Source of the DNA: Gammaproteobacteria bacterium
GTDB lineage: Bacteria > Pseudomonadota > Gammaproteobacteria > Steroidobacterales > Steroidobacteraceae
Direction: 5' to 3'
Length of the DNA stretch: 64,000 nt
NCBI GenBank assembly: GCA_027365225.1
Contig: DAHXNV010000008.1
Coordinates: 1-64,000 of the forward strand
Positions 51,679 through 59,024 of the stretch are shown one piece after another (within the stretch, counting starts at the first letter, position 1; the number at the start of each line of letters is the position of its first letter). The position numbers and the translations under genes are program-made. The notes under the pieces were generated by a model. It saw only the letters and a program-made list of their open reading frames with translations. It was not told where the DNA came from and did no database searches.

Positions 51679-53214
51679 ATGTTCTTCTCGCTCGCGCGAC
51701 TGATCTGCCGCGCCCAGGTGGGGCTCGCGGCGCCGCTCGTGCAGGTGGAAGTCACGTTGGCCGGCGGCCTGCCGGTGTTTCACATCGTCGGGCTGCCGGC
51801 CCCCGTGGTGAGGGAGAGCCGGGAGCGGGTCCGCGCCGCGCTGCTGTCCTGCGGGTTTGAGTTTCCCGCCGGACGCATCGTCGTCAATCTCGCCCCGGCC
51901 GAGATCCCCAAGGACGGTGGACGTTTCGAGCTGCCGATGGCCATCGGCATCCTGCTGGCATCCGGGCAATTGACCGCGCAGCCCGCAGCGCCCCCGTGCG
52001 AGGTGTACGGCGAGCTTGGTCTCGGCGCCGAAATACGGCCGGTCCGCGGCATTCTGCTCGCGGCCGCTCACGCGGGGCGCGCCGGCCACGAGCTCATCGT
52101 GCCCGCGGCCAATCTCGAAGAAGCGCTGATCGCCGGCACACCGGTGCGCTCGGCCTCACACCTGCGCGAAGTGTGCGCACACTGGTCCGGAGGGCACAGC
52201 CTGCCCCTGCACCGAGGGTCGCGACCCACAGGATCGGGGGCGGCGCATCGGCCGGATCTGCGCGATGTGCGCGGCCAGCTGCGCGCCAAGCGGGCGCTCC
52301 TGATTGCGGCGGCCGGCGGCCACAACCTGCTGCTGATCGGTCCACCCGGCAGCGGCAAGACCCTGTTGGCGCGGCGCCTGCCGACGCTTCTGCCGCCGCT
52401 CACGGACGCCGAAGCGCTCGATTGCGCGGCCATCGCCTCGGTCAGCCAGGCGGGCTTTCGGTTGGAGCGCTATGGACAGCGGCCGTTTCGCGAGCCGCAT
52501 CACACCGCTTCCGTACCGGCACTGGTCGGCGGCGGCGCCCGCGCGCTCCCCGGAGAGGTCACCCTGGCACACCATGGCGTGTTGTTTCTCGACGAGCTTC
52601 CCGAGTTCGACCGCCGGGCGCTCGAGGCGCTGCGCGAGCCGCTCGAGGCCGGCGTCGTCAACGTGTCACGCGCGGCGGTGCACGCGACCTATCCGGCGCG
52701 GTTTCAGCTCATTGCCGCCATGAACCCCTGTCCGTGCGGCCACGAGGGCGATGAACAGATCCCATGCCGCTGCACCCCGGCGCAGGTCGCCCGGTACCGC
52801 GCGCGGCTCTCCGGTCCGCTGCTCGAGCGCTTCGATCTTCACGTTCCGGTGGATCGGCCCGAGCCTGGAGCGTTCAGCGCCGGCGCCGCGCGCGGCGAAG
52901 ACAGTGCGGCGCTCGCCGAGCGCGTCGCCTGCGCCCGGGCGCGCCAGATTGCGCGTCAGGGCTGTTGCAACGCAGCGCTGACCGACGAGCACTGCGAGCG
53001 CTGGTGTGCCACGGATGCGGCGGGCGAGCGCCTGCTGGAGCAGGCCGTCGCGCGCTTCCATCTCTCGGCGCGGGCCCGCCGGCGCATCGTGAAGTTGGCT
53101 CGTACCATCGCCGATCTGGACTGCGGCGCCGGTGACATCACCCCCGCGCAGCTCGGCGAGGCGGTGATGCTGCGCTGCCTGGATCGAGAGCGTCTTACTT
53201 CGGTTTGCCCTTGA
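51679..53214 (+). CDS. comM: ComM/YifB-type AAA+ helicase (Mg-chelatase-like)
   Basis: This 511-residue protein has the N-terminal ChlI-like domain (1-170, GLPAPVVRESRERVRAAL), the AAA+ core with Walker A GPPGSGKT (221-228) and Walker B GVLFLDELPEF, then PCPCG and the C-terminal Mg_chelatase_C. ComM is a hexameric branch-migration helicase that promotes integration of transforming DNA. Its last 20 bases overlap the broken cytochrome gene on the other strand. Confidence 0.92.
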   Translation: MFFSLARLICRAQVGLAAPLVQVEVTLAGGLPVFHIVGLPAPVVRESRERVRAALLSCGFEFPAGRIVVNLAPAEIPKDGGRFELPMAIGILLASGQLTAQPAAPPCEVYGELGLGAEIRPVRGILLAAAHAGRAGHELIVPAANLEEALIAGTPVRSASHLREVCAHWSGGHSLPLHRGSRPTGSGAAHRPDLRDVRGQLRAKRALLIAAAGGHNLLLIGPPGSGKTLLARRLPTLLPPLTDAEALDCAAIASVSQAGFRLERYGQRPFREPHHTASVPALVGGGARALPGEVTLAHHGVLFLDELPEFDRRALEALREPLEAGVVNVSRAAVHATYPARFQLIAAMNPCPCGHEGDEQIPCRCTPAQVARYRARLSGPLLERFDLHVPVDRPEPGAFSAGAARGEDSAALAERVACARARQIARQGCCNAALTDEHCERWCATDAAGERLLEQAVARFHLSARARRRIVKLARTIADLDCGAGDITPAQLGEAVMLRCLDRERLTSVCP

Positions 53215-53626
53215 CTATCCGCGGATCGACCAGCGACACCACATCGTTGAGTGCCCGCTTGACCACCGCATCCCCTCGGTTCGCACCGCCGGCCTTGGGT
53301 GCCCCCGTGAGGCCCCGCCTCGTGGCAGGCGCTGCAGGTCCGCTCTAATGTTTGCCCGTGTTCGGCATGCTGAGGCCGCCGCTCGAGGCGCCCGCCGCGG
53401 GCGCGCCTGCCGGGCCGGCAGTGCCCCGCCCGGCGACCGCTTTCGTCTTGGACGGCGCGACGTTCCCTTGCGGCTTGTGGATGTACTCGGTCTCCGACAA
53501 GACTTCCCGTTCTTGCGTGTGGGCGCCGACGTAGCGTGCGACGACGAAGAAGACGATGGCGACCGTCACGAGAGTGCCTATGACCAGGCTGAACACTCGG
53601 ATGAAATGCGAGTCCTGCTTGCTCAC
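53195..53626 (-). pseudogene. Broken cytochrome c5-family gene
   Basis: From 53626 the frame gives a membrane anchor (FIRVFSLVIGTLVTVAIVFF) and linker, reaching SMPNTGKH and a stop at 53345. One frame away the sequence continues TLERTCSACHEAG, a c-type haem motif. The original frame then resumes with LTGAPKAGGANRGDAVVKRAL and ends at 53195. Two small compensating indels, a lost A in a CAAAC run and an extra C after GGGG, bracket the haem site. The part between GAPK and the C-terminal helix is about 30 residues too short for cytochrome c5. If these are not sequencing errors the gene is dead; the 93-residue N-terminal piece may still be made. Confidence 0.6.
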
Positions 53627-53896
53627 GATACCTCTCTCGGGAATCTGTGAACCGGGAAGGCGCCAGTATAGCCGCTCGCGGGCGCAATGGCTGAATTGGG
53701 CGCACGGCGGTGCTCGGGCAGCCTACCGGGGCGCCTCGGGGAGCATGCTCTCGGAACCGCGGCGGCGTCTCCATGGACGGGCGCGCGTCGAGCCGCGTAT
53801 CATTGCCCTCCCCCGGCGGAAGGGGCCGTGCAGGACACGTCCCTGGACAAGCCCCCGGCCCGGCCATCCGTGGCCAGGCGCGCGCCGTTGCGCGGT

Positions 53897-53973
53897 GCGC
53901 CCGTAGCTCAGTTGGATAGAGTGGCAGCCTCCGAAGCTGCAGGTCGCTGGTTCGAATCCAGTCGGGCGCGCCA
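53897..53973 (+). tRNA. tRNA-Arg (anticodon CCG)
   Basis: The 77-nt cloverleaf has acceptor GCGCCCG/CGGGCGC, discriminator G and an encoded CCA, D-loop AGCTCAGTTGGATAGAG, anticodon stem GCAGC/GCTGC with loop CTCCGAA (CCG, reads CGG), and T-loop GGTTCGAATCC. No coding signal is seen between 53627 and 53896. Confidence 0.95.
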
Positions 53974-54034
53974 ATTTGCACGGATCGGTGGACCCGAGCG
54001 GTCGGGCGGTTGGTTCGACAAACGCGCCGGGAGC
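53955..54034 (+). repeat. 80-bp direct repeat, copy 1 (tRNA-Arg 3' end plus downstream)
   Basis: This segment begins in the T-arm of tRNA-Arg and runs 61 bases past its CCA end. It matches 54095-54174 at 77 of 80 positions, offset by 140 bases. Confidence 0.9.
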
Positions 54035-54069
54035 GCGTTTGGACGGTGCGCAGCACCGGCCCCGCAGGG

Positions 54070-54113
54070 GCGCCCGCCAGGGACGGTGGGGCGCAATCCA
54101 GTCGGGCGCGCCA
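54070..54113 (+). pseudogene. Decayed second tRNA-Arg (44 nt, internal deletion)
   Basis: The remnant starts with the same acceptor strand GCGCCCG (54070-54076) and ends with AATCCAGTCGGGCGCGCCA, identical to the tRNA-Arg 3' end. The D-arm, the anticodon arm and part of the T-arm are missing, a loss of about 33 nt. With the shared downstream sequence this shows a former tandem tRNA-Arg pair. Confidence 0.7.
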
Positions 54114-54174
54114 ATTTGCACGGATCGGTGGACCCGAGCGATCGGGCGGTCGGTGCGACAAACGCGCCGGGAGC
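54095..54174 (+). repeat. 80-bp direct repeat, copy 2
   Basis: This is the second copy of the tRNA-Arg 3' region and flank. It differs from copy 1 at three positions (54141, 54151, 54155) and ends 48 bases before the DUF481 gene. Confidence 0.9.
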
Positions 54175-54222
54175 AAGCGCGGCCGGACCGCAAGACGCTT
54201 GAACAGCGAGGAACTCGACGCG

Positions 54223-54990
54223 ATGAAAGCCGTTTCCCTGGCCATTCTCACCCTGCTTCTCGCGCCTGCGGCAGCAGTGGCCACCGCGGCGCCGAGCGCG
54301 ACCTCGGCGGGCAAGTTCACCGGCAAGGGCCAGCTCGGCTTTCTTGCCTCCCAGGGCAACGCGCACGGCAAGTCCGGCAACTTCGCGCTCGATCTCAGTT
54401 ATGTCATCGGGCCCTGGAAGCACATGTTCGATCTGACCGGTCTGTACGGACAGAGCCAGGGCATCGTATCCGCCGAGCGCTGGACGGCCCTGTGGCAGAC
54501 CAACCGCAGCCTCAGCGCCGACGTGTTCGCCTTCGGCTCGCTGCGCTACGAGCACGACATGTTCGACGGCTTCCAGTACCAGCGCAACCTATCGGCCGGC
54601 TTCGGCTATACGGTGCTGAAATCCAAATCCATCACGCTGAGCACGCAGCTCGGCGCCGGCTACATGATGTCCCGGCCGGAACTGCTCATCCGCAACGCGC
54701 AAGGCGCCGTGGTCGAGCGCATCCCGCAGCTCGTTCAGAACTACGCGATCGCCACCGCGGGTATCAATTACGATGAGAAAATCACCTCGACCACGACGAT
54801 TACGGACAAGCTGCTGGTGGACGCCGGATCGCAAAACACGCTTCTCACCAATCGGCTCGCCTTCACGGTGAAGATCTCAACCAAGCTCGCGATGAGCCTG
54901 GGCTATGACATTCAGGATAACACCCGTCCGCCGGCCGGCATCAAGACTCTCAACTCGACCGAAATGGTCAATCTGGTCTACGCGTTCTGA
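54223..54990 (+). CDS. DUF481 (YdiY-like) outer-membrane protein
   Basis: This 255-residue protein has a signal peptide (AVATAAPS near residue 22), then GKGQLGFLASQGNAHGKSGNFAL, in which strand-turn-strand features of the DUF481 barrel are evident. Repeated amphipathic strands follow, with a terminal aromatic (NLVYAF). Such salt-induced outer-membrane proteins have no firm function. GAGGA precedes ATG 54223. It lies just after the tRNA-Arg repeats and overlaps the convergent GST gene by 13 bases. Confidence 0.82.
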   Translation: MKAVSLAILTLLLAPAAAVATAAPSATSAGKFTGKGQLGFLASQGNAHGKSGNFALDLSYVIGPWKHMFDLTGLYGQSQGIVSAERWTALWQTNRSLSADVFAFGSLRYEHDMFDGFQYQRNLSAGFGYTVLKSKSITLSTQLGAGYMMSRPELLIRNAQGAVVERIPQLVQNYAIATAGINYDEKITSTTTITDKLLVDAGSQNTLLTNRLAFTVKISTKLAMSLGYDIQDNTRPPAGIKTLNSTEMVNLVYAF

Positions 54991-55682
54991 GCGCCGTGAT
55001 CGCCGCGGCGCAGATCCTCGGTGACCACGCCCGCAGCGCGCGCCTCCTGCTCGTGGCTTGAATCCCGCCAGGGCTCCTCGAGCGCCGCCTCGTACCAGAA
55101 GCGCATCGCCGGTAGCTCGAGCAGCCGCCGCGCGTACTCCAGCGCCGCCGCTGGAAGCGGCAGCTCGTAGGTCTGGATGCGAAACGCCACCGGCGCGAAG
55201 AATGCATCCGCGCCGCCGCAGGCCGCGCCGGCGAGATACGGTCCGCCGAAACGCCGCAGGCCATCCTGCCAGAGCGCCTGCAGCCGCTCGAGATCGGTGC
55301 GCAGCGCGCCCTCGATGCGCTGCAGTCGCACGCGCAGGCCGCAGTTCATGCCGCAGATCTGGCGCAGGGCGCCAAAGCCGGAATGCATCTCGGCGGCCGC
55401 GCAACGCGCGAAGGCACGCGCGAGCGGATCGCCCGGCCAGACGCCCGCATGGCGCTCGGCCAGATACTCCACGATCGCGAGGGAATCCCAGACGACCGTC
55501 GAGCCGTCGTGCAGGCAAGGCACCTTGCCGTTGGGCGAGAACCTGGAAAAGTCGTGGGGCTGGGCGGCGGTCCCGAACGGAACCAGCCGCTCATCGAACG
55601 GGATCCCGAGGGTGCGCATCAGCACCCAGGGGCGCAGCGACCAGGAGGAATAATTTCTATTGGCGATGTAGAGCGTGTACAT
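54978..55682 (-). CDS. Glutathione S-transferase family protein
   Basis: This 234-residue protein opens YIANRNYSSWSLRPWVLMR, where the thioredoxin-fold N-terminus carries the catalytic Ser pair, and has GKVPCLHDGSTVVWDSLAIVEYLAE for glutathione binding. A helical C-terminal domain follows. The YSSWSLR motif matches the beta/zeta-like bacterial group (YfcF-like). The substrate is unknown. It lies 14 bases beyond the ubiB stop on the same strand. Confidence 0.85.
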   Translation of the reverse strand: MYTLYIANRNYSSWSLRPWVLMRTLGIPFDERLVPFGTAAQPHDFSRFSPNGKVPCLHDGSTVVWDSLAIVEYLAERHAGVWPGDPLARAFARCAAAEMHSGFGALRQICGMNCGLRVRLQRIEGALRTDLERLQALWQDGLRRFGGPYLAGAACGGADAFFAPVAFRIQTYELPLPAAALEYARRLLELPAMRFWYEAALEEPWRDSSHEQEARAAGVVTEDLRRGDHGAQNA

Positions 55683-55696
55683 GAGTCGCTTCCCGG

Positions 55697-57352
55697 TCAA
55701 AGCCAGCGGTAGGCCGCCAGGACCCCCGCAACGCCGCCCGCTGTCAGCACCCAGCCGGGCCACACCGGGTGGCCCACGGCCGTCCACACCAGCCCGCCGA
55801 GCAGCACCGCGCCGGCCACGGTCACCGCGTCGCGCCGCCGGGCCGCGGCCCGCAGCTCCTGGCGCAGCGGACTCAACTCCGTCACCTCGGTGTGCGATTC
55901 AGGCTCCTGGGCGCGTCTGAGGGAGGCCCGCAGCAGCACCGGCAGGCCCTGGATCGAGTCGAGCACCTCGGGCAGCTGGCGCCACAGGCTCTTGATCACG
56001 CGGCGCACGCTGGCGCGCTCGCGCATCCACTCGCGCAGGATCGGCGTGGCCGTGTTCCAGATGTCCAGTTGCGGGTACAGCTCCCGTCCCAGTCCCTCGA
56101 TGTTGAACAGCGTCTTCTGCAGCAGCATCAGCTGCGGTTGGATCTGCATGTCGAAGCGGCGAGAGATCTCGAACAGCCGCAGCAGCAGGTGGGCGAAGGA
56201 GATGTCGGCGAGCGGCCGGTCGAAAATCGGCTCGCACACGGTGCGCACGGCCGACTCCATCTCATCGACGCGGGTCTGCGGTGGCACCCAGCCGGACTCG
56301 ACGTGCAGCACCGCCACGCGCCGGTAATCGCGCTGGAACACCGCGAGGAAATTCTCGGCCAGATAGTGCTGGTCGCGCGGATCGAGCGTGCCCATGATGC
56401 CGAAGTCGATGGCCGCGTAGCGCGGCCGGGCCGGCTCGTCGGCCAGCACGAAGATGTTGCCCGGGTGCATGTCGGCGTGGAAGAAGTTGTGGCGGAACAC
56501 CTGGGTGAAGAAGATCCGCACGCCGTTTTCGGCCAGGCGCTTGAAATTGGTGCCCATGGCCTTCAGCCGCGTCATGTCGCTGATCGGAATGCCGCGGATG
56601 CGCTCCATCACCATCACGTCCGTGCGGCAGTAGTCCCAGAACACCTCCGGCACGTACAGCAGATCGGAACCGGCGAAATTGCGCCGCAACTGCGCGGCGT
56701 TGGCCGCTTCGCGCATCAGATCGAGCTCATCCAGGATGGTCTTCTCGTACTCGTGCACCAGCTCGAGCGGGCGCAGCCGGCGCGCCTCGCGCCAGTAAGT
56801 CTGCGCAAGGCCCGCCAGGGTGTAGAGGACCGCCAGATCCCCCTCGATGCGCATGCGCATGCCCGGCCGCAGAACCTTGACCACCACCTCGCGGCCGTTC
56901 TCCAGGCGTGCCGCGTGCACCTGCGCGATCGAGGCTGCCGCCAGCGGCTCGTCCTCGAATGCCGCGAAGATCTCCCGGATCGGCCGGCCCACGCTGCGCT
57001 CGATCGTCGCGCGCGCCGTTGCCGCCTCGAAGGGCGGCACGCGGTCCTGCAGCTTGGCGAGCTCGTCGGCGATGTCCGCGGGCAGCAGGTCGCGGCGCGT
57101 GGAGATGGCCTGCCCGAATTTCACGAAGAGCGGCCCAAGTTCCTGCAGGGCCAGGCGCAGCCGCAGTCCGCGCGGCGCGTCGCGGTCGCGCCGGAACCAC
57201 ATCCACGGTGCCAGATAGAACAGGAAGCGCAGCGGCCGGTACAGATGGGTGGCGTCGACGAAGTCGTCCAGGCCGTGCTTCAAGAGCACGCGCTGAATCT
57301 GCACGAGTCGAGCGAGGACCCGCAGATTGATCATCCGGCGCGCCGGCGTCAC
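55697..57352 (-). CDS. ubiB: Ubiquinone biosynthesis protein UbiB (atypical kinase/ATPase)
   Basis: This 551-residue protein has the KxGQ motif in LGPLFVKFGQAIS (about 75-85), the Ala-rich AAASIAQVH in place of a glycine loop, VVKVLRPGM, HADMHPGN and AAIDFGIMG as catalytic and metal residues, and two C-terminal membrane helices (about 505-550). It supports ubiquinone hydroxylation, probably by extracting lipid precursors. GTG 57352 overlaps the ubiJ stop (GTGA); ATG 57334 is the alternative. Confidence 0.93.
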   Translation of the reverse strand: MTPARRMINLRVLARLVQIQRVLLKHGLDDFVDATHLYRPLRFLFYLAPWMWFRRDRDAPRGLRLRLALQELGPLFVKFGQAISTRRDLLPADIADELAKLQDRVPPFEAATARATIERSVGRPIREIFAAFEDEPLAAASIAQVHAARLENGREVVVKVLRPGMRMRIEGDLAVLYTLAGLAQTYWREARRLRPLELVHEYEKTILDELDLMREAANAAQLRRNFAGSDLLYVPEVFWDYCRTDVMVMERIRGIPISDMTRLKAMGTNFKRLAENGVRIFFTQVFRHNFFHADMHPGNIFVLADEPARPRYAAIDFGIMGTLDPRDQHYLAENFLAVFQRDYRRVAVLHVESGWVPPQTRVDEMESAVRTVCEPIFDRPLADISFAHLLLRLFEISRRFDMQIQPQLMLLQKTLFNIEGLGRELYPQLDIWNTATPILREWMRERASVRRVIKSLWRQLPEVLDSIQGLPVLLRASLRRAQEPESHTEVTELSPLRQELRAAARRRDAVTVAGAVLLGGLVWTAVGHPVWPGWVLTAGGVAGVLAAYRWL

Positions 57353-57942
57353 GGCGCAGCCGCTCGGTGCTCTAGCAGCTCCAGGCGCGCGGCCAGCCGG
57401 TCGACATCCTCGCGCAGCGCATCGACGTCGCGCAGGAAGGCCTCGCCTTCAGGCCGCGACACCAGATCCCGGCGTTCGTGGCTCGCGTACTCGCCGATGT
57501 CCCGCCACAGCGCATCGAGGGCGGATCGGCTCCAGCGCAGCGTGCCGCGCACCAATTGCCCGGCGCGGTGGGCGGGGACGTCACCGACGAGCAAGGCCAG
57601 CTCCTCTTCCAGGTCGGGCGCGAGCAGCCGCAGCAGCTCCTGGAATTTCTCCGCGATCTCAACGTCACCACGGATTTCGACGGTGCCGCGCCGCAGCGGC
57701 TCGCCGGACAAGGCCGCGCCGGTCAGCAGCAGGCTCAAGGGGCCCCCGACAATGGATGCGTCCGCGGTTTCGGACCCGCGGCGCAGGCGCAGCGAGTTCC
57801 CCGTGGACTCGATCAGCAATCGCAGCAGATCCGGTGCCTCGACCGCCAGGCGCCGTCCATCGAGTTCCGTGCACAGCTGCCGCGCGCGCACCGAGCGCGG
57901 CAGGCCGCGATTGAGCAGGTTTTCCACAGTCGAGCGGATCAT
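57349..57942 (-). CDS. ubiJ: Ubiquinone biosynthesis accessory factor UbiJ (SCP2 domain)
   Basis: This 197-residue protein has an N-terminal SCP2-type lipid-binding fold (about 15-110, LLLTGAALSGEPLRRGTVEIRGDVEI in two pieces) and a C-terminal coil (VDALREDVDRLAARLELLE) that pairs with UbiK. It binds hydrophobic quinone intermediates for the Ubi complex. The order ubiE-ubiJ-ubiB with short or overlapping junctions matches E. coli. Confidence 0.88.
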   Translation of the reverse strand: MIRSTVENLLNRGLPRSVRARQLCTELDGRRLAVEAPDLLRLLIESTGNSLRLRRGSETADASIVGGPLSLLLTGAALSGEPLRRGTVEIRGDVEIAEKFQELLRLLAPDLEEELALLVGDVPAHRAGQLVRGTLRWSRSALDALWRDIGEYASHERRDLVSRPEGEAFLRDVDALREDVDRLAARLELLEHRAAAP

Positions 57943-57951
57943 GCGCGAAGG

Positions 57952-58701
57952 TCAGTACTTGTAGCCGCGGTGGACGGCGACGATGCCGCCGGAGAGATTG
58001 TGATAGCGGCAGCCCTCGAGGCCCGCAGCGCGCATCATTTCCAGTAGTTTCTCCTGCGGCGGATGCATGCGGATCGATTCGGCCAGGTAGCGGTAGCTCG
58101 CCTCGTCGTGCGCCACCCACTTGCCGATCTTCGGCAGGATCCCGAACGAGTAGGCGTCGTAGAGGGGCTTCAATCCCGGCAGCACCGGACGGGAGAACTC
58201 CAGCACCAGCAGCTGGCCGCCGGGCCTGAGCACGCGGAACATGGAGGCGAGCGCGGCGGGCTTGTCGGTGACGTTGCGCAGCCCGAACCCGATGGTCACG
58301 CAGTCGAAGGTGTCGGGTCGGAACGGCAGGCTCTGCGCGTCGGCCAGCACGTACTCGACGTTGCCGACCACGCCGCGGTCGATGAGCCGGTCGCGGCCGC
58401 GCTCGAGCATCGCGGCGTTGATGTCGCTCAGGATCACGCGGCCGCGCTCCCCGACCTGCCGGGCGAGTCCCGCGGTGAGATCGCCCGTGCCGCCGGCGAC
58501 ATCCAGCGCGGACTGGCCCGGGCGCAGCCCGGTGAGCGCCAGCGTGAATTGCTTCCACAGCCTGTGCGCGCCGCCGGACATCAGGTCATTCATCAAGTCG
58601 TAGCGGCCCGCGACCGAGTCGAACACGCCACGCACGCGGCGGGCCTTCTCGCCCCACGCCACGCGCTCGTAGCCGAAATCGGTCGCCTGATCCTCGCTCA
58701 T
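57952..58701 (-). CDS. ubiE: Demethylmenaquinone/demethoxybenzoquinol C-methyltransferase
   Basis: This 249-residue class I SAM methyltransferase has [22 protein letters not shown] (in parts; UbiE signature 1), [10 protein letters not shown] for [25 protein letters not shown] (signature 2) and [15 protein letters not shown]. It methylates the quinone ring in ubiquinone synthesis. It is the first gene of the ubiEJB operon. Confidence 0.94.
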   Translation of the reverse strand: MSEDQATDFGYERVAWGEKARRVRGVFDSVAGRYDLMNDLMSGGAHRLWKQFTLALTGLRPGQSALDVAGGTGDLTAGLARQVGERGRVILSDINAAMLERGRDRLIDRGVVGNVEYVLADAQSLPFRPDTFDCVTIGFGLRNVTDKPAALASMFRVLRPGGQLLVLEFSRPVLPGLKPLYDAYSFGILPKIGKWVAHDEASYRYLAESIRMHPPQEKLLEMMRAAGLEGCRYHNLSGGIVAVHRGYKY

Positions 58702-58834
58702 TTCGCTCGCCGGATGGTCAAGACCCGGACATTGTATCCTCGGGCGCCGCCCGGAGCGCGATCCGGCGGCCCCGAAGCGCCCTCTACCGCGACTGCGGTC
58801 GCGGCGTCAAGCACCATCGGAAAGAGGGAAGTAT

Positions 58835-58864
58835 TTGCAATTTGGTGGACGCGGAGCACACAAT
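58835..58864 (+). promoter_or_regulatory. Candidate promoter of the oxidoreductase operon leader
   Basis: TTGCAA (58835-58840), an 18-base spacer and CACAAT (58859-58864) would start RNA near 58871, giving a 155-base leader before the GTG at 59025. The stretch 58702-58834 holds only the divergent ubiE promoter side. Confidence 0.35.
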
Positions 58865-58897
58865 CTGCGCCGCGTACGGGGGTCTTGAAACCTTCGG

Positions 58898-58932
58898 GGC
58901 CGGACGGTGTCTAAACCCCTCCGGCCTTTTTT
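58898..58932 (+). terminator. Intrinsic terminator inside the leader (attenuator)
   Basis: GGCCGGA (58898-58904) pairs with TCCGGCC (58920-58926), followed by six T's. No gene on this strand ends just upstream, so it acts as a leader attenuator or ends a short RNA. Two GGT-5/6-AACC-like units (GGTCTTGAAACC near 58881 and GGTGTCTAAACC near 58906) could pair alternatively. Confidence 0.6.
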
Positions 58933-59024
58933 ATGGGATTCTCCGGCGCTCGGGCCGCGGCGGGCTAGGGCTGCGGGCCCGGCTTGCACTATCATTGTGC
59001 ATCCGCCGCCAGCCGTGGAATCTC

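Noticed and set aside
53955-54174. att site pair of an integrative element at tRNA-Arg
   Set aside because: The repeats include a tRNA 3' end, but the gap is only 60 bp, there is no integrase, and the second copy keeps the 5' acceptor strand. A decayed tandem tRNA explains more.
54010-54222. N-terminal extension of the DUF481 protein into the repeat region
   Set aside because: The added residues translate the tRNA-derived repeat and lie before a clear signal peptide with its own ribosome site at 54223.
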